Below are positions 37,658-46,085 of a stretch of 64,000 nt of DNA, piece after piece (position 1 is the first letter of the stretch; the number at the start of each line of letters is the position of its first letter). The DNA is taken from positions 1 through 64,000 of the forward strand of contig NZ_JAAVNE010000028.1 of NCBI RefSeq assembly GCF_012103215.1, read 5' to 3'. The position numbers and the translations under genes are program-made. The notes below the pieces were generated by a model that searched no databases, was not told the DNA's origin, and saw only the letters and a list, made by a program, of their open reading frames with translations. This stretch comes from Falsiroseomonas selenitidurans (GTDB lineage Bacteria > Pseudomonadota > Alphaproteobacteria > Acetobacterales > Acetobacteraceae).

Positions 37658-38443
37658 ATGGCGACCGCCATGATTGGTGTCGCACAGGCGAAGGGCTGCC
37701 CGGCGCAGTTGCAGCTGATCGGCGTGATGCGCGCCGATGCCCCGCTCGACCCGCGGGAGCTGGACCAGGCACCGGATGGCGGAAGGCTGGAACTGCGGCG
37801 CATCGGGAAGCTGGCGGCGCTGGTGGCGCCGGCCATGGCGGTGCCGGAACCGACGCGGCGCAACCTGCTGGCGCATGCGAGGGTGCTGGACCAGCTGCTG
37901 GCGCGCACGGACCTGCTGCCGGCCCGCTTCGCCACGCTGCTGCCGGGCCCGCGCGGCCTGGATGCCTGGCTTTCTCGCCATGCCACGGCGCTGATCGAGG
38001 GGCTGGACGCCATCGCCGGGCGGGTGGAACTGGTGGTGCAGGCAAGCTGGCAGGATGGCGTCGCCCTGCGCGCCGCGCTGGAAGCCGACCCGGCGCTGCG
38101 TGATCAGCGCGAAAGGCTGCGCGACCCGGAGTCCGACCCGGCGGAACGACGGCAGCTGGCGGAACGGGTGGACACCGCCCTCGCGGCGCTGCGCGACGCG
38201 GAGGCCGCGGCGCTGACCGCCGTGCTGGACCCGCTCGCGGAACGCGGCCTGGCGCTGCCGCCGGTGGAAAATGGCGTGGTTCTGCACCGCGCCTACCTGC
38301 TGCGGCGCGCCGCGGTGCCGGACTTCCAGGCGGCCGTGCGCCGCCTGGGCCTTGCCGAGGCTGGCCGCCTCGACCTGCGCTGCCTGGGGCCCCTGCCACC
38401 GCAGAGCTTCGCGGCGCTGCCCGCCACCGCGGCCCTCGCCTGA
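37658..38443 (+). CDS. Orphan GvpL/GvpF-family gas-vesicle-type protein
   Basis: A 261-aa protein with the GvpL/F layout: an N-terminal beta domain (LIGVMRADAPLDPRELDQ, then RIGKLAALVAPA), the helical segment LLAHARVLDQLLARTDLLPARFATLLPG, and a second beta/alpha domain ending PVENGVVLHRAYLLRRAAVPDFQAAVRRLGL. GvpL/F are accessory proteins for gas vesicles. No other gvp gene (gvpA, gvpN, gvpK) is in the window, so it stands alone. GGAGG is 9 nt before the start. A CCCGCC/GGCGGG hairpin (37574-37591) lies between ldhA and this gene. Confidence 0.8.
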   Translation: MATAMIGVAQAKGCPAQLQLIGVMRADAPLDPRELDQAPDGGRLELRRIGKLAALVAPAMAVPEPTRRNLLAHARVLDQLLARTDLLPARFATLLPGPRGLDAWLSRHATALIEGLDAIAGRVELVVQASWQDGVALRAALEADPALRDQRERLRDPESDPAERRQLAERVDTALAALRDAEAAALTAVLDPLAERGLALPPVENGVVLHRAYLLRRAAVPDFQAAVRRLGLAEAGRLDLRCLGPLPPQSFAALPATAALA

Positions 38444-38446
38444 CGC

Positions 38447-38476
38447 GAAAAAACGCTCCGATGGATCATCGGAGCG
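38447..38476 (-). terminator. Rho-independent terminator of the RTX nucleotidase gene
   Basis: On the minus strand a 10-bp perfect stem, CGCTCCGATG/CATCGGAGCG (38454-38463 and 38467-38476), with a 3-nt loop is followed by six T (the A run at 38448-38453 on the plus strand). It lies about 75 bp past the stop of the leftward RTX gene, directly next to the end of the convergent GvpL/F gene. It is the clearest intrinsic terminator I found in the window. Confidence 0.85.
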
Positions 38477-38551
38477 CCAGGGGGCCGCGCCGGGGCGGCA
38501 GGCCGGACGGGCGCCGAGGCGCCCGCCCGGGATCTGGTGCCGTGACGGGTG

Positions 38552-41500
38552 TTACAGGATGAAGTCGCTCGCCGTCAGCGCCGGCTGGCCGACAAGCAGC
38601 ACCACCATCTCGGCCGCGCCGCCATCGCCGGCATCCAGCTGGATGGCCGTGCCGGTGGCGCCGAACAGCAGGCGGATGGAGGCTTCGCCGCCGCCCAGGA
38701 AGGCGCCTTCGCCGACGAAGGTGAAGCCCTGGTCGCCCGGCAGGTCGCCGTTGGTGTCGATATCCTGGAAGCTGATCTTGTCGCCGTCGGCGATCGAGAA
38801 GTCGCGGATGCGGTCGGACTGCCCGCGCAGGCTCTCCTCGAAGGCCGCGAAGCTGAAGATGTCCGCACCGGCGCCACCCAGCAGCACATCGGCGCCCAGG
38901 CCACCATAGATGGTGTCGTTGCCGGCCTGGCCCAGCAGGCGGTCGGCACCCTCGCCGCCGTTGATGAAGTCGTTGTCCGCACCGCCCAGGATGACGTCGT
39001 CATCGGCCAGGCCGAACAGGTTGTCGTCGCCGGCATCGCCCAGGATGCGGTCGTTGCCCGCATCGCCGACGACCGTGTCGTTGCCCGCGCCGCCCCACAT
39101 CGTGTCGTTGTCGTCACCGCCCAGCAGCGTGTCGGCACCGGCATCGCCGACCACGCGGTCCGCGCCCGCATCGCCGGCCAGCAGGTCGTCGCCATCGCGG
39201 CCCAGCAGGCGGTCCGCGCCGGCGCCGCCGGTCTGGGTGTCGTCGCCGGCGGTGCCGACGAAGCGGTCGGCGCCGTCGCCGCCGGTCGCTTCCTCGCCCA
39301 TGAAGACGGTGTCAGCGGCCTTGGCGTTGAGGTTCTGGATGCGGGTGTCCTCGGAAGCCGGGGTGTCCGCCTGGTTGAAGGCGGTCTCCGGCGTGCCGTG
39401 GAATTCCTGCAGGAAGGCCTCCAGCGCCTGCTGCTCGCCCAGCGAATTGGCCGGGACGTTGGCGGAGGCGGTGAAATCCTGCGAGGCGTCGATCGGCGCG
39501 CTCAGCGTGCCGTCCGTCAGCAGATAGCGGAAATTGGTGCCGTTCGCCTTGACCGGGTAGCCGTCGCCGCCGTTGGCGGTGAAGTTCAGCGCCACCACGC
39601 TGATCAGCGACGGGGCGGAGGCCAGGATCTCGCCATCCTCCACCACGCGGGCGATGACCTCGCCTGCCTGGTTGGTCAGCGCGACGCTGGTCACCTTCTC
39701 GCCGGCCGCATTGTCCGGGTCATAGGCGAAGCGCACGCCGCCGAGCTGGATGAAGCCGCCGGCACCCGGGTTGATGCCGGCCGCGAACTCCAGGATGTTC
39801 AGCAGGCCCTGCGGCGTGGTGTCGAACACCATCAGCCGGTTGTCGAAGCGCAGAGCGTTCTCGATGTCGAGCTCGGAGATGCCGCCTTCCGGCTTGCCGG
39901 CATCCGGATTGGCCAGCGGCGGCTCCTTGTCGCCGCTCACCACGTCGATGGCGCCGATCTGCGCGCGGATGCCGCCGCCATTCTTCAGCGAGAAGATGAA
40001 GGGCTGGTCGCCCAGCGCGTCGGAGGCCGCCTCGCGGTTCGCATCGGCCGTCAGGTTGCCGAGGTTGGTCTCCTGGCTGCGGACCTGGGCGCGCTCGCCT
40101 TCCAGGTAGACGTCGGTGAAGCCGAACACGTTGCCGTCCTTGGCGGCGATCACCGCGTCGACGGCCTGGGTGATCTCGGCCACCTCGGCGCCCTTGGTGC
40201 CTTCGGCGAAGGCGGTGGTGTCCAGATCCTCGACGCCGACGCCCCAGGCCGCGGCCACGTTCTCCTCGGTCGCCGCGATGGCACCGTTGATCGTGTTGTC
40301 GAGGTTCTCGACGATGATCCGGCCCTCGGCATCGAAGTCCACCACCAGGCGGCCGAGATAGGTGTACTCGTTGTCGGTGTTGACGATCAGCGTGGTGCCG
40401 CCATCGGCGCCGGTGGCGATCAGCGGGTAGGTGTCGGCGAAGTCGGCGGCATGGCCCGGGAAGGCCACCGCCTCGTCATTCTCGTCGCCCAGGCGGGTGT
40501 TGGAGCCGGCGGAGAGGATGATGTCCACGCCGCGCAGCAGGGTGGCCAGCTCCTTCTCGAACTGGATCTGCTGCAGATGCGCCATCAGGATGATCTTGTT
40601 GACGCCCTGGCTGATCAGGTCGTCGATCACCGGCTGCAGCTGCGCGGCCAGCAGCGCCATGTCGTTGGTTTCGTTCTCGCCCTCGAAGCCCTTCACCTCG
40701 ACATTGCCGGTGGAGGAGATGTCCTCCAGCACCTGGGTGGTGGCGCCGACCAGGCCGATCACCTCGCCGCCCTTCTCGACCACGGCGGAGGAGACGATGC
40801 GGCCGTTCAGGGAAGTCGCGTTCTCCAGGCCGCCCACGCCGACCGTCTCGGTGTAGCGGGCGTTCAGCGAGCTCTCGGCCGAGAAGTCGAGGTTGGCGGA
40901 GAGGTAGGGGAAGGCCGCGTCGGCCACGGCATCGGCGAAGGCGTTGGTGCCCAGGTCGAATTCATGGTTGCCGATGGTCGAGGCTTCGACGCCGATGCGG
41001 TTGTGGATCTCGATGTCCGCCGCGCCCGGGTTGGTGCCGCGGCTGTGCACCGCGCCCACCGAGCTGTCGGTGCCGGCGGCCAGGAAGGGACCGGGGATGA
41101 AGTTGTCGCCGCCCGCCAGGATCAGCGTGTTGGCGAAGGTGTCGTCATAGCCGTCGACCAGCGCGGCCAGCAGCGGCGCCGTCTCGCCGGCCAGCAGGCC
41201 GGCCTCGCCGTCGGAGAAGTGCAGCAGCTGAAGCGTGAAGGCCGGAGTCTCCTCCACCACGGTGACGGAGATGGTGTTGCTCACCTCGTTGCTGGTGACC
41301 AGCAGCGCCTGGCCGGTGGGCGAATCGGCGGCCGGGATCAGCAGCACGCCTTCCGGGCTCACGTCGCCGTCGCGCTGGATGGCGCCGGTGTAGGTCACGT
41401 TCGCCGGGTCCGTCACGTCGAAGGCCAGCGACATGTTGGACCGCTCGAGCGCCACGAAGGCGTAGGCGCGGTCGCCGATCTGGCCGATCTCGACGCCCTC

Positions 41501-42715
41501 GGGCTCCGGACCCTTGTTGTCGCTGCGGCCGTCGGCCAGCAGGGCCGGGAACTGCTCGGCGACGATGCGCTCGATCACGTCGGCGCTGTCGAACACGATG
41601 TTGCCGCCGGCGTCGAGGATGGAGAAGGAGCGCGCGCCGTACATCAGGATCTGGTCGATGTCGCCGTCATTGTCCGTGTCGCCGCGCAAGCCCGGCGCGT
41701 TGGAGACGGTGAGGCGGCCGAGATTGTCGCTGTCCTTCAGATCCGCCTCGTTCGGGAACACCGTGTCGTCGAGGTCGTAGCTGCCGGAGCCGACGCGGAT
41801 GGTCTCGCCATCCGGCAGGAAGTCGTCACGGTCGTCGCCCTCATTGGCGATGACGTAGAAGGTCTGGCCGTTCGCCTGGAAGCTGTCGATCGCGTCCGGC
41901 ATGTACAGGCCGAAGACCGGGGCGTTGACCAGGTTGGCCGGCAGCGGGTCGTTGCCCGGGCCGTCGCGGTCGCTGTAGTCGGCCAGCAGGGTCGAGAAAT
42001 CCTTGGTGCCGAGCGCCACGATGTCCGTGAAGGTGGCGGTCGCGATGTCGAGCACCGCCACGGCATTGGCTTCCTGCAGCGTCACCAGCGCGGTGCTGCC
42101 GTCGGCGGAGACGCCGATGTATTCCGGCTCCACATCCTGGGAGACGCTGCGGCCGGCGAAGATGCGCACGCCCTCGGCGCGCAGCGCGTCCTCCTGCCCG
42201 TCGAAGGCATCGAAGGTGGCGGTGGTGACGGTGGCGTTGGCGGCGCCGGCGCTGACATCGATGATGCTGACGCTGCCATCGGCATCCGTGCCGGTCTCGT
42301 TCAGCTCGGCCTCATTGGCGACCAGCAGCTTGGTGCCGTCCGGGGTGAAGGTCACGCTGTCCGGCAGGGCGCCGACGGTGACGGCGTTGATCAGGCTGCC
42401 ATCGGCGGCGTTCAGGAAAACCACCTGGCCCGGCAGGGTCTTGTCGGCGTTCGGCAGGGCCACGGCGACCAGGCCGTTCTTCACCGCGACGCTGGTGATG
42501 TCCGTGGTGGCGAAGCCCAGCGTCGTGAAGTCGATGGTCGAGACCAGCGACGGCGCGGCGGGGTCGGACAGGTCAACCACCTGCAGCCCGGCGCTGGAGG
42601 TCACGAAGAGCCTGTCGCTCGCCGGATCGAAGGCCGAAATCTCGGCGCCGGCCAGGGCCAGGTTGCCGGACTGGCTGAAGGTCAGGGCGTTGGTCGCGGT
42701 GGTGCTGAGGCTCAT
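38552..42715 (-). CDS. Secreted beta-propeller/5'-nucleotidase with RTX calcium-binding repeats
   Basis: A 1387-aa protein without an N-terminal signal peptide. Residues about 1-480 form a choice-of-anchor-I/esterase-like beta-propeller (repeats such as DRLFVTSSAGLQVVDLSDPA, PDSVTFTPDGTKLLVANEAE). Residues about 490-1090 are a UshA-type 5'-nucleotidase: metal-binding LLHFSDGEAG, ILAGGDNF, TIGNHEFDLG and IILMAHLQQ, then the C-terminal domain with FSLKNGGGIRAQI. Residues about 1148-1300 are Gly/Asp-rich RTX nonapeptide repeats (GGAGNDTVVGDAGNDR and similar). The C terminus ends hydrophobic, as in type I secretion substrates. It likely releases phosphate from extracellular nucleotides. No type I secretion genes are here. 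Confidence 0.9.
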   Translation of the reverse strand: MSLSTTATNALTFSQSGNLALAGAEISAFDPASDRLFVTSSAGLQVVDLSDPAAPSLVSTIDFTTLGFATTDITSVAVKNGLVAVALPNADKTLPGQVVFLNAADGSLINAVTVGALPDSVTFTPDGTKLLVANEAELNETGTDADGSVSIIDVSAGAANATVTTATFDAFDGQEDALRAEGVRIFAGRSVSQDVEPEYIGVSADGSTALVTLQEANAVAVLDIATATFTDIVALGTKDFSTLLADYSDRDGPGNDPLPANLVNAPVFGLYMPDAIDSFQANGQTFYVIANEGDDRDDFLPDGETIRVGSGSYDLDDTVFPNEADLKDSDNLGRLTVSNAPGLRGDTDNDGDIDQILMYGARSFSILDAGGNIVFDSADVIERIVAEQFPALLADGRSDNKGPEPEGVEIGQIGDRAYAFVALERSNMSLAFDVTDPANVTYTGAIQRDGDVSPEGVLLIPAADSPTGQALLVTSNEVSNTISVTVVEETPAFTLQLLHFSDGEAGLLAGETAPLLAALVDGYDDTFANTLILAGGDNFIPGPFLAAGTDSSVGAVHSRGTNPGAADIEIHNRIGVEASTIGNHEFDLGTNAFADAVADAAFPYLSANLDFSAESSLNARYTETVGVGGLENATSLNGRIVSSAVVEKGGEVIGLVGATTQVLEDISSTGNVEVKGFEGENETNDMALLAAQLQPVIDDLISQGVNKIILMAHLQQIQFEKELATLLRGVDIILSAGSNTRLGDENDEAVAFPGHAADFADTYPLIATGADGGTTLIVNTDNEYTYLGRLVVDFDAEGRIIVENLDNTINGAIAATEENVAAAWGVGVEDLDTTAFAEGTKGAEVAEITQAVDAVIAAKDGNVFGFTDVYLEGERAQVRSQETNLGNLTADANREAASDALGDQPFIFSLKNGGGIRAQIGAIDVVSGDKEPPLANPDAGKPEGGISELDIENALRFDNRLMVFDTTPQGLLNILEFAAGINPGAGGFIQLGGVRFAYDPDNAAGEKVTSVALTNQAGEVIARVVEDGEILASAPSLISVVALNFTANGGDGYPVKANGTNFRYLLTDGTLSAPIDASQDFTASANVPANSLGEQQALEAFLQEFHGTPETAFNQADTPASEDTRIQNLNAKAADTVFMGEEATGGDGADRFVGTAGDDTQTGGAGADRLLGRDGDDLLAGDAGADRVVGDAGADTLLGGDDNDTMWGGAGNDTVVGDAGNDRILGDAGDDNLFGLADDDVILGGADNDFINGGEGADRLLGQAGNDTIYGGLGADVLLGGAGADIFSFAAFEESLRGQSDRIRDFSIADGDKISFQDIDTNGDLPGDQGFTFVGEGAFLGGGEASIRLLFGATGTAIQLDAGDGGAAEMVVLLVGQPALTASDFIL

Positions 42716-43143
42716 GGCATTACTCCGGAACGTCGCCGACCGCGTGGCCGGCCAAGGGCGTCAGGCGATAGGGGATGCGGCGGGGCGACTCGGCATAGCA
42801 CCCGGGCTGGCCGGTGGCCGTCCCTGGAAGGCGCGCATGCGTGTGGATTGGGTCGGCTGCCGTTTCATCGCCGGACACCTATCCGCCCCGTATTACGTCC
42901 AGAAGTCAGTTTTGCTTAACGCGCGTTAACCTTGTCTCCGGACATGTCCGCGACTCATCCAGGCGGCTGGCCCGCGCCGGGGTGGCGGCGGGGCATCTCC
43001 CGGCATTGTGACGCGGCCGCGGGCCGTGGCGGGGCGCTGTCGCAGCGGCTTACCCGGCGCAACGCTTCGTAGCCAAAAGTCTGTGGCGGCCGGCGGGCTG
43101 TGGGGCCAAAGAAGGTTTCATCGCGCCGGCCAGCGCCACGCCC
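42716..43143. promoter_or_regulatory. Divergent promoter region (428 bp) between the RTX gene and the RND efflux operon
   Basis: The region holds the promoters of two large divergent transcription units. An AT-rich patch at 42900-42935 contains TTAACGCGCGTTAA (42916-42929), a perfect 14-bp palindrome. Its TTAA-N6-TTAA(C) form is close to, but one base shorter in spacing than, the CtrA consensus TTAA-N7-TTAA. The remainder is GC-rich; frames running through it look non-coding. No further feature is clear. Confidence 0.45.
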
Positions 43144-44655
43144 ATGCCCAACAGCAGGTCCATAGACAGCCGCATGCCGGTTTCCCCAGCCACCCGCCGC
43201 CCCTTGCTCCGCGCCTCCGCCCTTCTCCTGCTCGGGGGGCTGGCGAGTGGCTGCGCCGCCCGGATCGACCCGGCCGCCTCCGGCCTTCGTCTGCCAGGCC
43301 TGTTCCGCGGCGCCGCCGCCGCGCCGGTGCCGGGGGCGATGCGCTGGCCCGACGCCACCTGGTGGCAGGGCTTCAACGCGCCGCAGCTGGATGCGCTGAT
43401 GCGCGCCGCCATGGCCGGCAATCTCGACCTGGCCGCCGCCGCCGCGCGGCTGCGCCAGGCGGATGCGGAGGTGCGGATTTCCGGCGCCGCGCTGCTGCCG
43501 AGCCTGGATGCCGATGCCTCCGCCCGCCGCTCCCGCGCCAGCAACCGCAACCCGGGCAGCGCGGCGCCCGCCGGCAACAGCTTCGGCGCCGGCCTGTCCG
43601 CCAGCTACGAGGTGGATTTCTGGGGCCGCAACCGGGCGATCCTGGACTCCGCCCGCGCCTCCGCCACCGCCGCACGCTATGCCATCGGCGTCACCGCGCT
43701 CAGCACCCAGTCGGCGGTCGCCAATGCCCTGTTCAACGCGCTGGGCGCGCTGGAGCAGCTGGAGATCCAGCGCGGCAACCTGGAGGTCGCGACCCGCAAC
43801 CTGACCATCCTGCGCCAGCGCCTGGCGGTGGGCACCGCCACCGGGCTGGACGTGGCGCAGCAGGAAACCGTGGTGGCGCAGCAGCGCGCCGCCATCCCCG
43901 GCCTGCAACGGACCGTGGAGCAGAACGCCTTCGCGCTCGGCACGCTGACCGGCGTGCCGCCCGGGGCCATCGACATCGCCGCCCTGCGGCTGGAGGAGAT
44001 CACCGTGCCGGGGATCGAGCCCGGCCTGCCGGCCGAGCTGCTGGCGCGCCGGCCGGATGTGCAGCAGGCGGAGGCCAACCTGCTGGCTGCCAATGCCAAT
44101 GTCGCCGCCGCCCGCGCCGCGCTGTTCCCGACCATCGCGCTGACCGGCAGCGGCGGCGTGCAGTCCCTGGCGCTGGAGACGCTGCTGCGCCCCGGCTCCA
44201 CCCTGTACAGCCTGACTGCTGGCCTGACCGCGCCGATCTTCGACGGCGGCGCGCTGCGCGCCCAGGTGGCGCAGTTCAGCGCCCGGCAGCAGGAATTGCT
44301 GGCGACTTACCGCCTGGCGATCCTGGCCGCGCTGCAGGACACGGAAACCAGCCTCTCCGCCCTGCAACGCGCAACCGAAGCGGTGGCGCTGCAACGGGCG
44401 CGGGAACGTGCCGCCCAGCGCGCCTACCAGATCGCGGAGGCCCAGCTGCAGGCCGGCACGGTGGACCTGCTGACCGTGCTGTCCGTGCAATCCAGCCTGT
44501 TCAGCGCCCGCAACGCGCTGGCCGATGCGCAGACCGACCGGCTGCTGGCCGCCGCCGGGCTGTTCACGGCGCTGGGCGGCGGCTGGAGCGATGTTCCGCC
44601 GGCGCCTGCCCCCCTTCCGGTTGCGCTGCCCGGCCAAGCGAGTTCCGCCCGATGA
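43144..44655 (+). CDS. RND efflux outer-membrane lipoprotein, NodT family
   Basis: A 503-aa TolC-like protein with a lipoprotein signal: LLLLGGLASGC, lipidated Cys at residue 37 (or 27 if the second ATG at 43174 is used). It shows the duplicated OEP repeats: WWQGFNAPQLDALMRAAMAGNLDLAAAAARLRQAD, SYEVDFWGRNRAILDSARA, and GLPAELLARRPDVQQAEANLLAANANVAAARAALFPTIALTGSGG. It forms the exit duct of the RND pump encoded next, and overlaps the adaptor gene start by 4 bp. Confidence 0.93.
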   Translation: MPNSRSIDSRMPVSPATRRPLLRASALLLLGGLASGCAARIDPAASGLRLPGLFRGAAAAPVPGAMRWPDATWWQGFNAPQLDALMRAAMAGNLDLAAAAARLRQADAEVRISGAALLPSLDADASARRSRASNRNPGSAAPAGNSFGAGLSASYEVDFWGRNRAILDSARASATAARYAIGVTALSTQSAVANALFNALGALEQLEIQRGNLEVATRNLTILRQRLAVGTATGLDVAQQETVVAQQRAAIPGLQRTVEQNAFALGTLTGVPPGAIDIAALRLEEITVPGIEPGLPAELLARRPDVQQAEANLLAANANVAAARAALFPTIALTGSGGVQSLALETLLRPGSTLYSLTAGLTAPIFDGGALRAQVAQFSARQQELLATYRLAILAALQDTETSLSALQRATEAVALQRARERAAQRAYQIAEAQLQAGTVDLLTVLSVQSSLFSARNALADAQTDRLLAAAGLFTALGGGWSDVPPAPAPLPVALPGQASSAR

Positions 44656-46073
44656 ACGACCTGCCCCGCCCCCCCAGGCCCGAAGCCGCCACCTCCGCGA
44701 CCACACCCGCGGCCACGCGCGCGCCCACAGCCGCCCTGGCCCCGCCGCCCGGGGTGCCGGCGCCGGAAGCCGCGGCGCCACCGCCTTCCGCCAGGCGCCG
44801 CCGCCGCTGGCCCTGGCTGCTGCTGGCGCTGCTGCTGCTGCTGGGCGCGGGCGGCTGGCATGCCTGGCGCCAGGGCTGGGTCGGCGCCACGCCGCCGGCC
44901 ACCACCGCCGGGGGGCCGCGCGGCGGCCCGCCCGCCATCCCCGTCACCGCCGCCACGGCCGCGGTCGGCAACCTGCCCATCCTGCTGGATGCGCTGGGCA
45001 CGGTGCAGGCCTTCAACACCGTCACCGTGGTGCCACAGGTCTCCGGCCGCATCACGGAGATCGTCTTCGAGGAAGGCCAGCAGGTAGCGGCCGGCGACGT
45101 GCTGGTGCGCATCGACCCGCGCAGCTACCAGGCGGCGCTGGACCAGGCGGTGGCGACAAGGGCGCAGCGGGAAGCGCAGCTGGCCAATGCCCGGCGCGAC
45201 CTGCAACGATATGTCCAGCTGGCCCGCAGCAACGGCACCTCGCAGCAGACGCTGGACACGCAGCGCGCCACGGTGGCGCAGCTGGAAGCGCAGCTCCAGT
45301 TCGATGACGCGACCATCGCCAACGCCCGGGCCAATCTGGACGACACCACCATCCGCGCGCCCTTCGATGGGCGGGTCGGGCTGCGGCAGGTGGATATCGG
45401 CAATTTCGTCAGCAGCAGCAGCACCACCGGCATCGTGACCGTGACGCAGCTGCGGCCGATCAACGTCACCTTCACCCTGCCGCAGCAGCAGCTGGGCCAG
45501 GTGCGGGACGCGCTGGCCGCGGGAGCAGTGCCGGTGGAGGCGCGGCTGGCGGAGGCCGCGCCGGCGCCGCTGGATGGCAGCGCGCCGCCGCCCAACCCGA
45601 TCGGCCGGCTGGTGACGCTGGACAACCAGGTGGACGCCACGACCGGCACCATCAAGCTGAAGGCGGTGTTCGACAACGCGGACCAGCGCCTGTGGCCCGG
45701 CGCCTTCGTCAACACCCGCATCCAGGTGGCGGAGCTGCGCGACGTGGTGCTGCTGCCGCTGGTCGCCATCCAGCGCGGCCCGCAGGGGCCCTACGCCTTC
45801 ATCGTCAAGCCGGATGGCACGGTGGAACAGCGGCCACTGACGCTCGGCACCATCGCCGGGCCGCAGGCCGTGGTGCAGCGCGGCATCCGGCCCGGCGAAC
45901 GCGCCGTCTCCTCCGGCGCGCTGCGCCTGGTGAATGGCAGCCGCGTGCAGGTGGCCGAACCGGTGGTGCCGGTGGCCATCCCGCGCCAGGCGCGGCGCCG
46001 CCCGGGTGGTCCACCAGGCGCCCCGCCGGCTGGCCCCGCTGGGGGCGCGCCGGCCACGCCGCCCGGGCGCTGA
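44652..46073 (+). CDS. RND efflux periplasmic adaptor (MdtA-like)
   Basis: A 473-aa membrane-fusion protein: a Pro/Ala-rich cytoplasmic N terminus, one membrane helix (WPWLLLALLLLLGAGGWHAW), then the barrel-sandwich hybrid (DALGTVQAFNTVTVVPQVSGRI), an alpha hairpin (AQREAQLANARRDLQRYVQLA) and the half-motif TIRAPFDGRVGLRQVDIGNFV. The C-terminal domain includes VLLPLVAIQRGPQGPYAFIV and an unusual Gly/Pro-rich tail. It links the outer-membrane factor to the two RND permeases that follow. Confidence 0.93.
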   Translation: MNDLPRPPRPEAATSATTPAATRAPTAALAPPPGVPAPEAAAPPPSARRRRRWPWLLLALLLLLGAGGWHAWRQGWVGATPPATTAGGPRGGPPAIPVTAATAAVGNLPILLDALGTVQAFNTVTVVPQVSGRITEIVFEEGQQVAAGDVLVRIDPRSYQAALDQAVATRAQREAQLANARRDLQRYVQLARSNGTSQQTLDTQRATVAQLEAQLQFDDATIANARANLDDTTIRAPFDGRVGLRQVDIGNFVSSSSTTGIVTVTQLRPINVTFTLPQQQLGQVRDALAAGAVPVEARLAEAAPAPLDGSAPPPNPIGRLVTLDNQVDATTGTIKLKAVFDNADQRLWPGAFVNTRIQVAELRDVVLLPLVAIQRGPQGPYAFIVKPDGTVEQRPLTLGTIAGPQAVVQRGIRPGERAVSSGALRLVNGSRVQVAEPVVPVAIPRQARRRPGGPPGAPPAGPAGGAPATPPGR

Positions 46074-46085
46074 GGCGGCGCCCGG

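Noticed and set aside
38571-39290. Repetitive DNA that might be a CRISPR or minisatellite
   Set aside because: The periodicity is that of RTX nonapeptide codons in frame with the secreted protein; no spacers or fixed repeat units.
38549-42919. A 1456-aa open frame on the plus strand opposite the RTX nucleotidase gene
   Set aside because: It is rich in His/Val/Gly/Arg, has no motif, and exists because the GC-rich third-position bias of the real gene removes stops on the other strand.
42955-44781. A 608-aa minus-strand frame opposite the NodT gene
   Set aside because: Gly/Gln/Arg low complexity without motifs; antisense to a clear lipoprotein gene.
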